Source: Flavobacteriales bacterium CG_4_9_14_3_um_filter_32_8
GTDB lineage: Bacteria > Bacteroidota > Bacteroidia > Flavobacteriales_E > Vicingaceae
Direction of reading: 5' to 3'
NCBI GenBank assembly: GCA_002790175.1
Contig: PFUQ01000075.1
Coordinates: forward strand, 1-5,772
DNA: 5,772 nucleotides
Shown one piece after another: positions 1 to 5,772 of the stretch (position 1 is the stretch's first letter; every line of letters starts with the position of its first letter). The position numbers were made by a program, and so were the translations under genes. The notes under the pieces are model-generated. The model ran no database searches and had not been told where the DNA came from. It saw only the letters and a list, made by a program, of their open reading frames with translations.

Positions 1-774
1 AAAGAAGAAGCCAAAAACAAAATTAATAGTTTAAGAGAGCGAATAATAAATGGAGAAGAATTTTCAACTTTAGCAGTTTTGTATTCTGAAGATGAAGGTT
101 CGGCAAAAAATGGAGGTGAGTTAGGCTTTATGGGTAGAGCAGAATTAGTGCCTGAATTTTCTGTTGTTGCATTTAAATTAAAAACTAAAGCAGTATCAGA
201 AATTGTTGAAACAGAATATGGATTTCACATTATTCAACTTGTAGAAAGAAGGGGGCAGAAAGTGAATGTGAGACATATTTTAATAAAAGTTAACATAGGT
301 GATGAGCAGGTTATGAAAGCTAAAAATTTGGCAGATAGTGTGTATAAACTACTTGAAACAGATACCTTAACATTTGAGCAATTAGCAGAAATTTATTCGG
401 ATGATAAACAAACTCAAAAAAGTAAGGGATTGGTCGTAAACCCACAAACAGGAACCTCTCTTTTTAATATCGACCAAGTAAACCCACAGGTTTTTTATAC
501 CATCGATAAAATGAAACAAGGCGAAATCTTCGAACCAGTTCCTAGCCAAAGTATGGGAGGAAAAAAAGGGTATAGAATTATAAAATTGATTACTAAAACA
601 ACCCCTCATAAGGCAACATTAGAAACCGATTATTCCAAAATTCAAGATGCGGCGTTAGCAAGTAAACAGAATATTGAAATTAAAAAGTGGATTGAAGGGA
701 AAATTAGTCAAACCTACATTAAATTGGATGATGAATTAAAAACTTGTCAATTCGAGAACAGTTGGATAAAGTAA
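1..774 (+). CDS. Peptidyl-prolyl cis-trans isomerase, SurA/PpiC (parvulin) type, 3' part
   Basis: The frame is open from the first base to a TAA at 772-774, giving 257 visible residues; the start lies left of the window. Two parvulin repeats are visible. The first is the C-terminal half of a well-conserved domain (residues 1 to about 80): an FSTLAVLYSED segment, a GSAKNGGELGF loop, LVPEF, and the closing GFHIIQLVERRG. The second (about 88-197) opens with VNVRHILIKV but is more diverged: the GG-x-LG loop is replaced by KGLVVNPQTG, and it ends YRIIKLITKT-TPHKA. A charged tail of about 60 residues follows. Parvulin proteins of this layout are periplasmic chaperones that isomerise X-Pro bonds and help outer-membrane proteins fold. 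The signal peptide and N-terminal chaperone domain would be in the missing part. The gene lies 105 bp upstream of moxR on the same strand, with no terminator seen between them. The diverged second repeat may be structural rather than catalytic (inference). The family call is firm; whether it is the orthologue of E. coli surA is not. Confidence 0.9.
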   Translation, partial: KEEAKNKINSLRERIINGEEFSTLAVLYSEDEGSAKNGGELGFMGRAELVPEFSVVAFKLKTKAVSEIVETEYGFHIIQLVERRGQKVNVRHILIKVNIGDEQVMKAKNLADSVYKLLETDTLTFEQLAEIYSDDKQTQKSKGLVVNPQTGTSLFNIDQVNPQVFYTIDKMKQGEIFEPVPSQSMGGKKGYRIIKLITKTTPHKATLETDYSKIQDAALASKQNIEIKKWIEGKISQTYIKLDDELKTCQFENSWIK

Positions 775-780
775 TAAAAA

Positions 781-822
781 GGAGTAAGGCATAAGGAGTA
801 AGGAATAAGGAAAAAGGAGAAA
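781..822 (+). repeat. Six tandem copies of a 7-bp GGNNNAA unit
   Basis: Read in steps of seven from 781, the sequence is GGAGTAA, GGCATAA, GGAGTAA, GGAATAA, GGAAAAA, GGAGAAA. Every unit begins GG and ends AA, with no phase slip. Paired, these make three 14-bp units, the first two differing at one base. The tract sits between the isomerase stop codon and the moxR start, ends 57 bp before the moxR ATG, and is almost pure purine on the plus strand. It contains TAAGGAG at 792-798, which resembles a Shine-Dalgarno sequence, but no ATG follows until moxR, so it is not acting as an ordinary ribosome binding site. The repeat itself is directly visible; any function is unknown. Confidence 0.85.
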
Positions 823-879
823 ACAATAATAAAAAAAGTAACAACTTGAAGCTAGAAAAATAAACAGATAAAATTAGTT

Positions 880-1851
880 ATGACAGAAAACCCATATAAA
901 ACTGAAGTAGAAGCAATCGACGCCTTTGTTGTTCGATACAAAGAGCTTAAAAATGAAATTGCTAAAGTAATTGTTGGACAGGATGACGTTATTAAAAAAG
1001 TATTGATTTCAATTTTCAGCCGTGGACATTGTTTGTTGGTTGGGGTTCCTGGTTTAGCAAAAACACTTTTGGTGAGCACTATTTCTGATTCCTTAGGTTT
1101 ATCTTTTAATCGAATTCAGTTTACGCCAGATTTAATGCCTTCCGATATTATTGGTTCTGAAATTTTAGATGAAAATAAAAACTTTAAATTTATCAAAGGT
1201 CCTTTATTTGCGAATATAATTTTAGCCGATGAGATTAACAGAACTCCACCAAAAACGCAATCTGCATTATTAGAAGCGATGCAAGAAAGAACAATTACTG
1301 CAGCAGGTAATCAATATAAATTAGAGGAACCATTTTTTGTATTGGCAACTCAAAATCCGATAGAGCAGGAGGGTACTTACCCTTTACCAGAAGCTCAATT
1401 AGACCGTTTTATGTTTAATGTGTGGGTAGATTATCCTAACTATCAAGAAGAACTTTCTATTGTTAGAAATACAACTACCAATGCTACTATTCAACTCAAT
1501 AAAGTAATGAATGCCGAAGAAATCATTTTTTTTCAAAACCTAATTAGAAAGCTACCTGTTGCAGATAATGTGATGGAATATGCCGTAAAACTAGCATCAA
1601 GTACAAGAGCTGGAAACGAATATGCATCTGATGTAGTTAATAATTATTTAAGCTGGGGAGCTGGTCCAAGAGCTTCTCAATATTTAATCGTAGGTGCAAA
1701 ATGTCATGCAGCAATTCATGGAAAATATTCGCCCGACATTGAAGATGTAAAAGCAGTTGCAGAGCCTATTTTACGTCACAGAATTGTAAGAAATTACAAA
1801 GCCGAAGCCGATGGGTATTCTATTGAAAAAATTATTGACGGTTTACTTTAG
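880..1851 (+). CDS. moxR: MoxR-family AAA+ ATPase
   Basis: This complete 323-residue protein has the usual length and all key motifs of the MoxR family (AAA_3 core plus a helical lid). Walker A is GVPGLAKT at residues 55-62, with Lys61. Walker B is IILADE at 113-118, with Asp117 and Glu118. Sensor 1 is in ATQNP (Asn159), followed by the MoxR signature EQEGTYPLPEAQLDRF, in which Arg176 is the likely arginine finger. The lid carries the sensor 2 arginine in GAGPRASQ (Arg264). MoxR ATPases act as cytoplasmic ring chaperones that insert cofactors or mature and assemble protein complexes, often with von Willebrand A-domain partners. The ATG at 880 is the first after in-frame stops at 847 and 853, and an A-rich leader precedes it, as is normal for the phylum. 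The isomerase gene upstream probably shares its transcript. No DUF58 or VWA partner follows: the next gene is a convergent tRNA, so any partner must be elsewhere. Family identity is very secure; the client is unknown. Confidence 0.96.
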   Translation: MTENPYKTEVEAIDAFVVRYKELKNEIAKVIVGQDDVIKKVLISIFSRGHCLLVGVPGLAKTLLVSTISDSLGLSFNRIQFTPDLMPSDIIGSEILDENKNFKFIKGPLFANIILADEINRTPPKTQSALLEAMQERTITAAGNQYKLEEPFFVLATQNPIEQEGTYPLPEAQLDRFMFNVWVDYPNYQEELSIVRNTTTNATIQLNKVMNAEEIIFFQNLIRKLPVADNVMEYAVKLASSTRAGNEYASDVVNNYLSWGAGPRASQYLIVGAKCHAAIHGKYSPDIEDVKAVAEPILRHRIVRNYKAEADGYSIEKIIDGLL

Positions 1852-1889
1852 AACTCTCCTTAACCTAATTTTGAATAGCGAAATAAGAT

Positions 1890-1925
1890 GAAAACAAAAA
1901 ACCCTACAGTATTGAAAACTGTAAG
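1890..1925 (-). terminator. Intrinsic terminator of the tRNA-Arg transcript
   Basis: Read on the minus strand, CTTACAGT (1925-1918) pairs with ACTGTAGG (1910-1903), an 8-bp stem including one T-G wobble, around a 7-nt loop. It is followed by one G and then TTTTTTGTTTT. It begins 27 nt after the tRNA 3' end, the right place to end that transcript. On the plus strand the wobble becomes an A-C mismatch and only AGATTTT follows the shorter stem, so it should act poorly on moxR transcripts. Confidence 0.7.
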
Positions 1926-1952
1926 ATTTTGACGTGAAATAAATTTTTTTTG

Positions 1953-2026
1953 TGACCTTGTAGGGATTCGAACCCCAAATCTCCTCGGCCGTAACGAGGT
2001 GCAGTATCCAATTATGCTACAAGGCC
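1953..2026 (-). tRNA. tRNA-Arg (anticodon ACG)
   Basis: The minus strand folds into a complete 74-nt cloverleaf. The acceptor stem pairs GGCCTTG with CAAGGTC, with one G-U pair at 2-71. The D arm is GCA/TGC with the invariant GG in its loop. The anticodon stem CCTCG/CGAGG is perfect and encloses the loop TTACGGC. The T stem TGGGG/CCCTA encloses TTCGAAT. The anticodon ACG is the complement of 1990-1992; with A34 deaminated to inosine it would read CGU, CGC and CGA arginine codons. The discriminator base is A, and the CCA end is not encoded, since ACA follows. It stands alone, convergent with moxR and divergent from the FAD oxidase gene, with its own promoter box and terminator. No second tRNA lies beside it. 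Confidence 0.95.
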
Positions 2027-2037
2027 AAACTAGAATG

Positions 2038-2045
2038 CAAATATA
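2038..2045 (-). promoter_or_regulatory. Bacteroidota-type -7 promoter box for tRNA-Arg
   Basis: The minus strand reads TATATTTG, a full match to the TAnnTTTG -7 element used by the primary sigma factor in Bacteroidota. It ends 11 nt before the mature tRNA 5' end, so transcription would start just upstream of the tRNA. No clear TTG -33 element is visible at the usual distance, which is AT-rich. The match and position are seen; activity is inferred. Confidence 0.6.
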
Positions 2046-2077
2046 AAATTTATTTAAGGTTTATTTCTAATTATTAG

Positions 2078-2085
2078 TAATTTTA
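2078..2085 (+). promoter_or_regulatory. Possible -7 box for the FAD-linked oxidase gene
   Basis: The plus strand reads TAATTTTA, matching TAnnTTTG except at the last base. It lies 30 bp before the ATG at 2116, implying a 5' leader of about 25 nt without a Shine-Dalgarno sequence. The divergent tRNA promoter lies within the same 89-bp gap. In DNA this AT-rich such a match can occur by chance, so this is weak. Confidence 0.3.
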
Positions 2086-2115
2086 AAACCACATCAATAA
2101 ATATCAAATTTTTAT

Positions 2116-3516
2116 ATGACTTTTAATGCCGTTAATGAATCTATCTTACAAAACTTAACAACCATTGTTGGCAAACAATACGTGTTGTTTGATGTTGCTG
2201 CATTTGAAAAATATGGACATGATGAAACCGAAAACTTACTATTTTATCCTGAAGTTGTTGTTATTCCTAAAACTTCGCAAGAAATTGCGGAAATTTTAAA
2301 ACTTTGTAATAAAAACAACATTCCACTAACACCTCGAGGAGCTGGAACTGGTTTAAGCGGAGGAGCGTTACCAGTAAATAAAGGTGTTTTACTTTCTATG
2401 GAGCGATTTAATTCTATTTTAGAAATAGACGAACGTAATTTACAAGCTACTGTTGAACCAGGAGTTATCACGCAAGTTTTTCAAGAGGCAGTTCAAGAAA
2501 AAGGATTGTTTTATCCACCCGACCCAGCAAGTAAAGGAAGTTGTTTTATTGGAGGAAACTTAGCCGAAAATTCTGGTGGTCCAAAAGCCGTTAAATATGG
2601 CGTAACTAAGGATTATGTTCTTAATTTAGAAGTGGTACTTCCAACTGGAGAAATTATTTGGACAGGTGCCAACGTATTAAAAAATTCTACTGGTTATAAT
2701 TTAACACAGTTATTAATAGGTAGTGAAGGCACTCTAGGAATCATTACAAAAGCAGTTTTTAGATTAATTCCATATCCTCCATTTAATTTATTAATGTTGG
2801 TTCCTTTTTTTTCTGCAGAAAATGCTTGTGCAGCAGTTTCAGCAATTTTTAGAGCAGGAATAACTCCGTCTGGTTTAGAGTTTATAGAAAGAGACGCACT
2901 TTTGTTAGGTGCCAACTATTTAAATGACGAATCCTTAAAAATTCCAGAAAATATCCAAGCCCACCTTTTAATTGAAGTGGATGGAAACAACAAGGAGGTT
3001 CTTTTTAATGATTGCGAAACAATAGCTAAAGTTTTAGAAGAATTTAATTGTGACGAAATACTTTTTGCCGAAGATGCTGCTCAAAAAGAAAAATTATGGA
3101 AAATAAGAAGAGTTATTGGCGAAGCTGTTAAATCATCATCCATTTATAAAGAAGAAGATACTGTTGTTCCAAGAGCTGAACTTCCAACGCTTTTGAAAGG
3201 GGTAAAAAAAATTGGAGAAAAATATGGTTTCAAATCGGTGTGTTATGGTCATGCTGGCGATGGAAATTTGCACATCAACATTATTAAAGATAAAATGAGT
3301 GATGAGGATTGGAATACTAAATTAACAGCAGGAATTAGGCAACTCTTTGAATTGTGTGTTGAATTAAAAGGAACCATTTCTGGTGAACACGGAATTGGTT
3401 TTGTTCAAAAAAAATACATGGATATAACTTTTAGCAAGACAGAGATTGAACTACAACGAAATATTAAAAAATTATTTGACCCTAAAGGAATTTTGAATCC
3501 TGGAAAAATGTTTTAA
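2116..3516 (+). CDS. FAD-linked 2-hydroxyacid dehydrogenase (GlcD / D-2-hydroxyglutarate / D-lactate dehydrogenase type)
   Basis: This complete 466-residue protein of normal family length has an N-terminal VAO/PCMH-type FAD-binding domain (about 30-220) and a C-terminal FAD-oxidase domain (about 225-465). FAD-binding signatures are PRGAGTGLSGGALP at 73-86, GGNLAENSGG at 146-155 and GSEGTLGII at 202-210. The C-terminal half carries GHAGDGNLH (378-386) and GEHGIG (423-428); His379, His386 and Glu424 match the metal-binding positions known in D2HGDH-type enzymes, with His425 as the likely catalytic base. It ends DPKGILNPGKMF, as family members do. The enzyme would oxidise a D-2-hydroxyacid to the 2-oxoacid and pass electrons to a carrier. 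Glycolate, D-lactate and D-2-hydroxyglutarate cannot be told apart from sequence alone, so no symbol is given. No GlcE or GlcF subunit and no iron-sulfur domain is nearby, so it probably acts alone or with a distant electron acceptor. It is bounded by the tRNA promoter upstream and a hairpin downstream, suggesting a single-gene transcript. Confidence 0.92.
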   Translation: MTFNAVNESILQNLTTIVGKQYVLFDVAAFEKYGHDETENLLFYPEVVVIPKTSQEIAEILKLCNKNNIPLTPRGAGTGLSGGALPVNKGVLLSMERFNSILEIDERNLQATVEPGVITQVFQEAVQEKGLFYPPDPASKGSCFIGGNLAENSGGPKAVKYGVTKDYVLNLEVVLPTGEIIWTGANVLKNSTGYNLTQLLIGSEGTLGIITKAVFRLIPYPPFNLLMLVPFFSAENACAAVSAIFRAGITPSGLEFIERDALLLGANYLNDESLKIPENIQAHLLIEVDGNNKEVLFNDCETIAKVLEEFNCDEILFAEDAAQKEKLWKIRRVIGEAVKSSSIYKEEDTVVPRAELPTLLKGVKKIGEKYGFKSVCYGHAGDGNLHINIIKDKMSDEDWNTKLTAGIRQLFELCVELKGTISGEHGIGFVQKKYMDITFSKTEIELQRNIKKLFDPKGILNPGKMF

Positions 3517-3521
3517 TTAAA

Positions 3522-3546
3522 AAAGTCCTACAAAATGCAGGACTTT
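3522..3546 (+). terminator. Hairpin terminator after the FAD oxidase gene
   Basis: AAAGTCCT (3522-3529) pairs perfectly with AGGACTTT (3539-3546) around a 9-nt loop, starting 5 nt after the stop codon. The upstream A run continues the stem base, but the 3' T run is only three bases long before AAATTC, so it may be a leaky terminator or mainly an mRNA 3'-end stabiliser. A longer T run lies at 3566-3572, too far to belong to the hairpin. Confidence 0.55.
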
Positions 3547-3690
3547 AAATTCAAAAGGCTGGAGATTTTTTTGTTTAACTACCTATCTAATTAACTTTAA
3601 AACTTTCTCCACCTATAAGACGTTTTCAAAGTTAAAAAGGTTGCGTACATATTATTTATTTTAGGATTCATCGAATAATTAAAGTTTTAT

Positions 3691-3716
3691 TTTGCTTTTC
3701 TAAAAATATATATTTA
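3691..3716 (+). promoter_or_regulatory. Tentative promoter of the metalloprotease gene
   Basis: TTTG at 3691-3694 and TATATTTA at 3709-3716 resemble the -33 and -7 elements of Bacteroidota promoters. The -7 box misses the final G, and the 14-bp gap is shorter than the usual 17-23, so the assignment is weak. The position would give a leader of about 38 nt, including the ACTA repeats just before the start codon. Nothing else convincing is visible in the 213 bp between the upstream hairpin and the ATG. Confidence 0.25.
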
Positions 3717-3736
3717 ATTTAGAGTCTTGAATTTAA

Positions 3737-3748
3737 ACTAACTAACTA
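3737..3748 (+). repeat. Three ACTA repeats in the leader of the metalloprotease gene
   Basis: ACTA is repeated three times in tandem, followed by AAAACAATATCT and the ATG at 3760. The leader is A-rich and lacks a Shine-Dalgarno sequence, as expected for translation initiation in this phylum. The short repeat may simply be low-complexity leader sequence. Confidence 0.6.
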
Positions 3749-3759
3749 AAACAATATCT

Positions 3760-5772
3760 ATGAAAAAATTTACTTATTTGTTATCAGCATTGCTACTGGT
3801 AAGTTCTTTTTCTTATGCTCAAAACACTAGAAAAGCTCAATTAGCAGGAGCTACGCCAGCACAATTAGAGCAACAAGAAATTCAATTGATGCAAGCTGCT
3901 CCAAAATCTCCAGATGGACACATTAGATGTTTTACATCCGAATTAGAGCAATTAAAAAGAGCTGCAAATCCTACTATGGAAACTGCAGAACAGTTCGAAG
4001 AATGGATTACTCAAAAAATGAAGGAACAAGCCAATAATCCTTCTTTAAAAGCTTCAAGAAATATTCCAGTTGTTGTACACGTTATCCACAATGGTGATGC
4101 TATTGGTTCTAATGAAAACATTTCAGTAGCTCAAATTAATTCTCAAATCACCATCTTAAATCAAGATTTTTCTGCAACAAATTCTGATATATCAAATGTG
4201 CCTTCAACATTCTCTAGTGCTGTTTCTAATTCAGACATTCAGTTCTGTTTAGCTCAAACCGACCCTAATGGAAATCCTACAACAGGTATTGATAGGGTTC
4301 AGTTAAGTGCCGCTTCTTATAATAGTTCTTCTGCTGAGGCTATGAAACCTGGAACATCGTGGGATCCAACTAATTATTTTAATATTTGGGTCGTTAATTT
4401 TGGAAGTTCAGGATTATTAGGCTATGCTCAGTTTCCTAGTAGTTCTGGTTTAGCTGGTTTAGCAGCTAATGGTGGAGCAGCAAACACTGATGGCGTTGTA
4501 ATTGCTCATAATGCTTTTGGTAATACAGGAGCTGCCGCAGCTCCATACAATAAAGGAAGAACTGCTACTCACGAAATTGGTCACTGCTTTGGTTTACGAC
4601 ACATTTGGGGTGATGGAACTTGTGCAACTGATTATTGTAATGATACTCCCACACAACAAACTAGTAATTATAATTGTCAAACACATCCCTTTAATGTGGG
4701 TGGTTGCTCTGGAAATACAACAGGAGAAATGTTTATGAACTATATGGATTATGTTCCAGATGCTTGTATGTATATGTTTACCAATAACCAAAAAGCAAGA
4801 TTTGATGCTGTATTATTGAACTCTCCTCGGCGAGCTTCCTTGTTAACCTCTACTGTTTGTAATGCTGCAGCTATTACTGCGAACTTTACAGGAGTTCCAA
4901 CAACTATCAACGAAACTCAAACAGTTACTTTTACCGATGCTTCTTCTAGTCCTGCTACTTTAAATTCTTGGGCATGGACATTTACTGGAGGATCTCCTGC
5001 TTCTTTTAATGGACAAACTCCTGGACCAATTACTTACAATACCGCAGGAACTTATACCGTTTCATTAACGGTAACCGACAATGCCGCTGGTAATGATAAT
5101 GAAACAAAAGTTGCTTACATTACCGTTAATCCTGCTGGATCAAGCACCTGCGACTCTACTGCTGCCAACTGGGATTGGAATACTGAAAGCTTCTTCACAG
5201 GTGCTTATTGGTCAGCTAGTGTATGTACAGGTAATGATGGCTATATTATGGGCAATAACTGCTACGATGATAATGGTTGGGCTTCAAAAGTTACCTTCTC
5301 AGGTGTAGGAAAAGAAATTACAGATTTAATTTATTTGTTTGATCAATCAACTGGTACAGGTGCTGGTTCATTAAAAGTGTGGAATGCTAATGGTGCTGGT
5401 GGAGCTCCAAATTCTGTTTTGTTTAATTATCCTATTACAACTGGCCAGTTCTCCGCTAATTTACAACAGTTAATTTTTGTTCCAGTTTCTCCTACAGTTG
5501 CAGTATCAAGTAACTTCTATATTGGTAATGATCATGCAGTAACACCTATAAATGGGGATACTTTGTGTATGGCAATTGCTACAGGAACAACTGGTAACCA
5601 GATTTGGGCAAAAGAAACTACAGGTTGGAAAGATTTATCCGCTTATAGTCTAAACTACAAAGGTACGGTTGGAGTGGTAATATGTGATATATCAACTGGC
5701 GAGAAAGAAATTATGGGAGATTTAAAAGAAGTGTTAGTTTTCCCTAATCCTTCTCAAGGAACCATCAATATC
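3760..5772 (+). CDS. Secreted M43 (pappalysin-like) metalloprotease with PKD domain and T9SS sorting domain, 3' end missing
   Basis: The frame runs 671 codons from ATG 3760 to the window edge without a stop. Residues 1-20 are a signal peptide (MKK, leucine-rich core, cleavage likely after SYA). Residues 21 to about 98 form a charged propeptide with a lone Cys57 in RCFT, a possible cysteine switch. The catalytic domain (about 101-360) starts PVVVHVIH and has the metzincin zinc site HEIGHCFGLRH at 271-281 (ligands His271, His275, His281; catalytic Glu272) and the Met-turn NYMDY with Met329. Cys293, 306, 316 and 336 are spaced like the two disulfides of the archaeal relative ulilysin. A PKD domain spans about 371-457 (WAWTF, then AGTYTVSLTVTD). 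Residues 462-645 are an aromatic- and glycine-rich, probably beta-sandwich domain I cannot assign. From 658, VLVFPNPSQGTINI is the beginning of a type A T9SS C-terminal sorting domain, which would send the protein across the outer membrane. Substrate is unknown; nutrition or matrix degradation is an inference. Confidence 0.93.
   Translation, partial: MKKFTYLLSALLLVSSFSYAQNTRKAQLAGATPAQLEQQEIQLMQAAPKSPDGHIRCFTSELEQLKRAANPTMETAEQFEEWITQKMKEQANNPSLKASRNIPVVVHVIHNGDAIGSNENISVAQINSQITILNQDFSATNSDISNVPSTFSSAVSNSDIQFCLAQTDPNGNPTTGIDRVQLSAASYNSSSAEAMKPGTSWDPTNYFNIWVVNFGSSGLLGYAQFPSSSGLAGLAANGGAANTDGVVIAHNAFGNTGAAAAPYNKGRTATHEIGHCFGLRHIWGDGTCATDYCNDTPTQQTSNYNCQTHPFNVGGCSGNTTGEMFMNYMDYVPDACMYMFTNNQKARFDAVLLNSPRRASLLTSTVCNAAAITANFTGVPTTINETQTVTFTDASSSPATLNSWAWTFTGGSPASFNGQTPGPITYNTAGTYTVSLTVTDNAAGNDNETKVAYITVNPAGSSTCDSTAANWDWNTESFFTGAYWSASVCTGNDGYIMGNNCYDDNGWASKVTFSGVGKEITDLIYLFDQSTGTGAGSLKVWNANGAGGAPNSVLFNYPITTGQFSANLQQLIFVPVSPTVAVSSNFYIGNDHAVTPINGDTLCMAIATGTTGNQIWAKETTGWKDLSAYSLNYKGTVGVVICDISTGEKEIMGDLKEVLVFPNPSQGTINI

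Noticed and set aside
792..798. TAAGGAG resembling a perfect Shine-Dalgarno sequence
   Set aside because: It belongs to the 7-bp repeat, lies about 80 bp before the moxR ATG, and no ATG lies in between.
382..1079. Minus-strand 75-codon open frames over the isomerase (382-609) and the moxR start (852-1079)
   Set aside because: Antisense shadows of well-supported genes; no start context or recognisable protein.
1905..1923. The same hairpin as a plus-strand terminator for moxR
   Set aside because: Only six pairs form on the plus strand, and just four T residues follow after AGA; the minus-strand reading is much better.
3591..3635. Inverted repeat TTAACTTT / AAAGTTAA with a 29-nt loop upstream of the metalloprotease gene
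   Set aside because: An AT-rich 8-bp match with a long loop is easily due to chance in this DNA; no run of T or operator-like context follows.
4502..4738. Plus-strand 78-codon open frame inside the metalloprotease gene, and similar short frames at 5081-5308 (+) and 4594-4791 (-)
   Set aside because: They overlap, in other frames, a continuous 671-codon frame that encodes recognisable domains; the shadow peptides have no domain features.
4819..4832. TCTCCTCGGC in the metalloprotease gene, identical over 10 bases to the antisense of the tRNA anticodon arm (1980-1989)
   Set aside because: It encodes in-frame SPRR residues in the protease, the identity does not extend further, and a 10-bp match is not evidence of tRNA-derived insertion.

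Overview
The window looks like a chromosomal segment of a low-GC member of the Bacteroidota, probably in or near the Flavobacteriales. Four things point there: AT-rich DNA with A-rich leaders and no Shine-Dalgarno sequence at the start codons; a TAnnTTTG-type -7 promoter box; a double-parvulin SurA-like gene directly before moxR; and a secreted metalloprotease ending in the type IX secretion (T9SS) sorting signature. The taxonomic call is an inference.

Layout, left to right. Bases 1-774 (+) hold the 3' end of a periplasmic peptidyl-prolyl isomerase (SurA/PpiC type), cut by the left edge. A 105-bp gap follows, containing a perfectly phased 7-bp tandem repeat (781-822). Bases 880-1851 (+) encode a complete MoxR-family AAA+ ATPase. 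A tRNA-Arg(ACG) gene lies on the minus strand at 1953-2026, convergent with moxR. It has its own promoter box (2038-2045) and a minus-strand intrinsic terminator (1890-1925). Bases 2116-3516 (+) encode a complete GlcD/D2HGDH-type FAD-dependent 2-hydroxyacid dehydrogenase, followed by a hairpin (3522-3546). Bases 3760-5772 (+) hold the 5' part (671 codons, no stop) of a large secreted protein: signal peptide, propeptide, M43 pappalysin-like metalloprotease, PKD domain, an unassigned beta-rich domain, and the start of a T9SS C-terminal sorting domain, cut by the right edge.

How the genes relate. The isomerase and moxR probably form one transcription unit concerned with envelope protein folding and assembly. 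The oxidase appears to be a stand-alone metabolic gene. The protease is an exported cargo that would be folded in the periplasm and sent through T9SS. The moxR and oxidase genes look ordinary for the phylum. The parts most worth a second look are the protease (cysteine-switch candidate, extra cysteines, unassigned domain) and the heptameric repeat. I see no CRISPR array, insertion sequence, phage gene or recognisable defence system, and no evidence for an entirely new multi-gene system.
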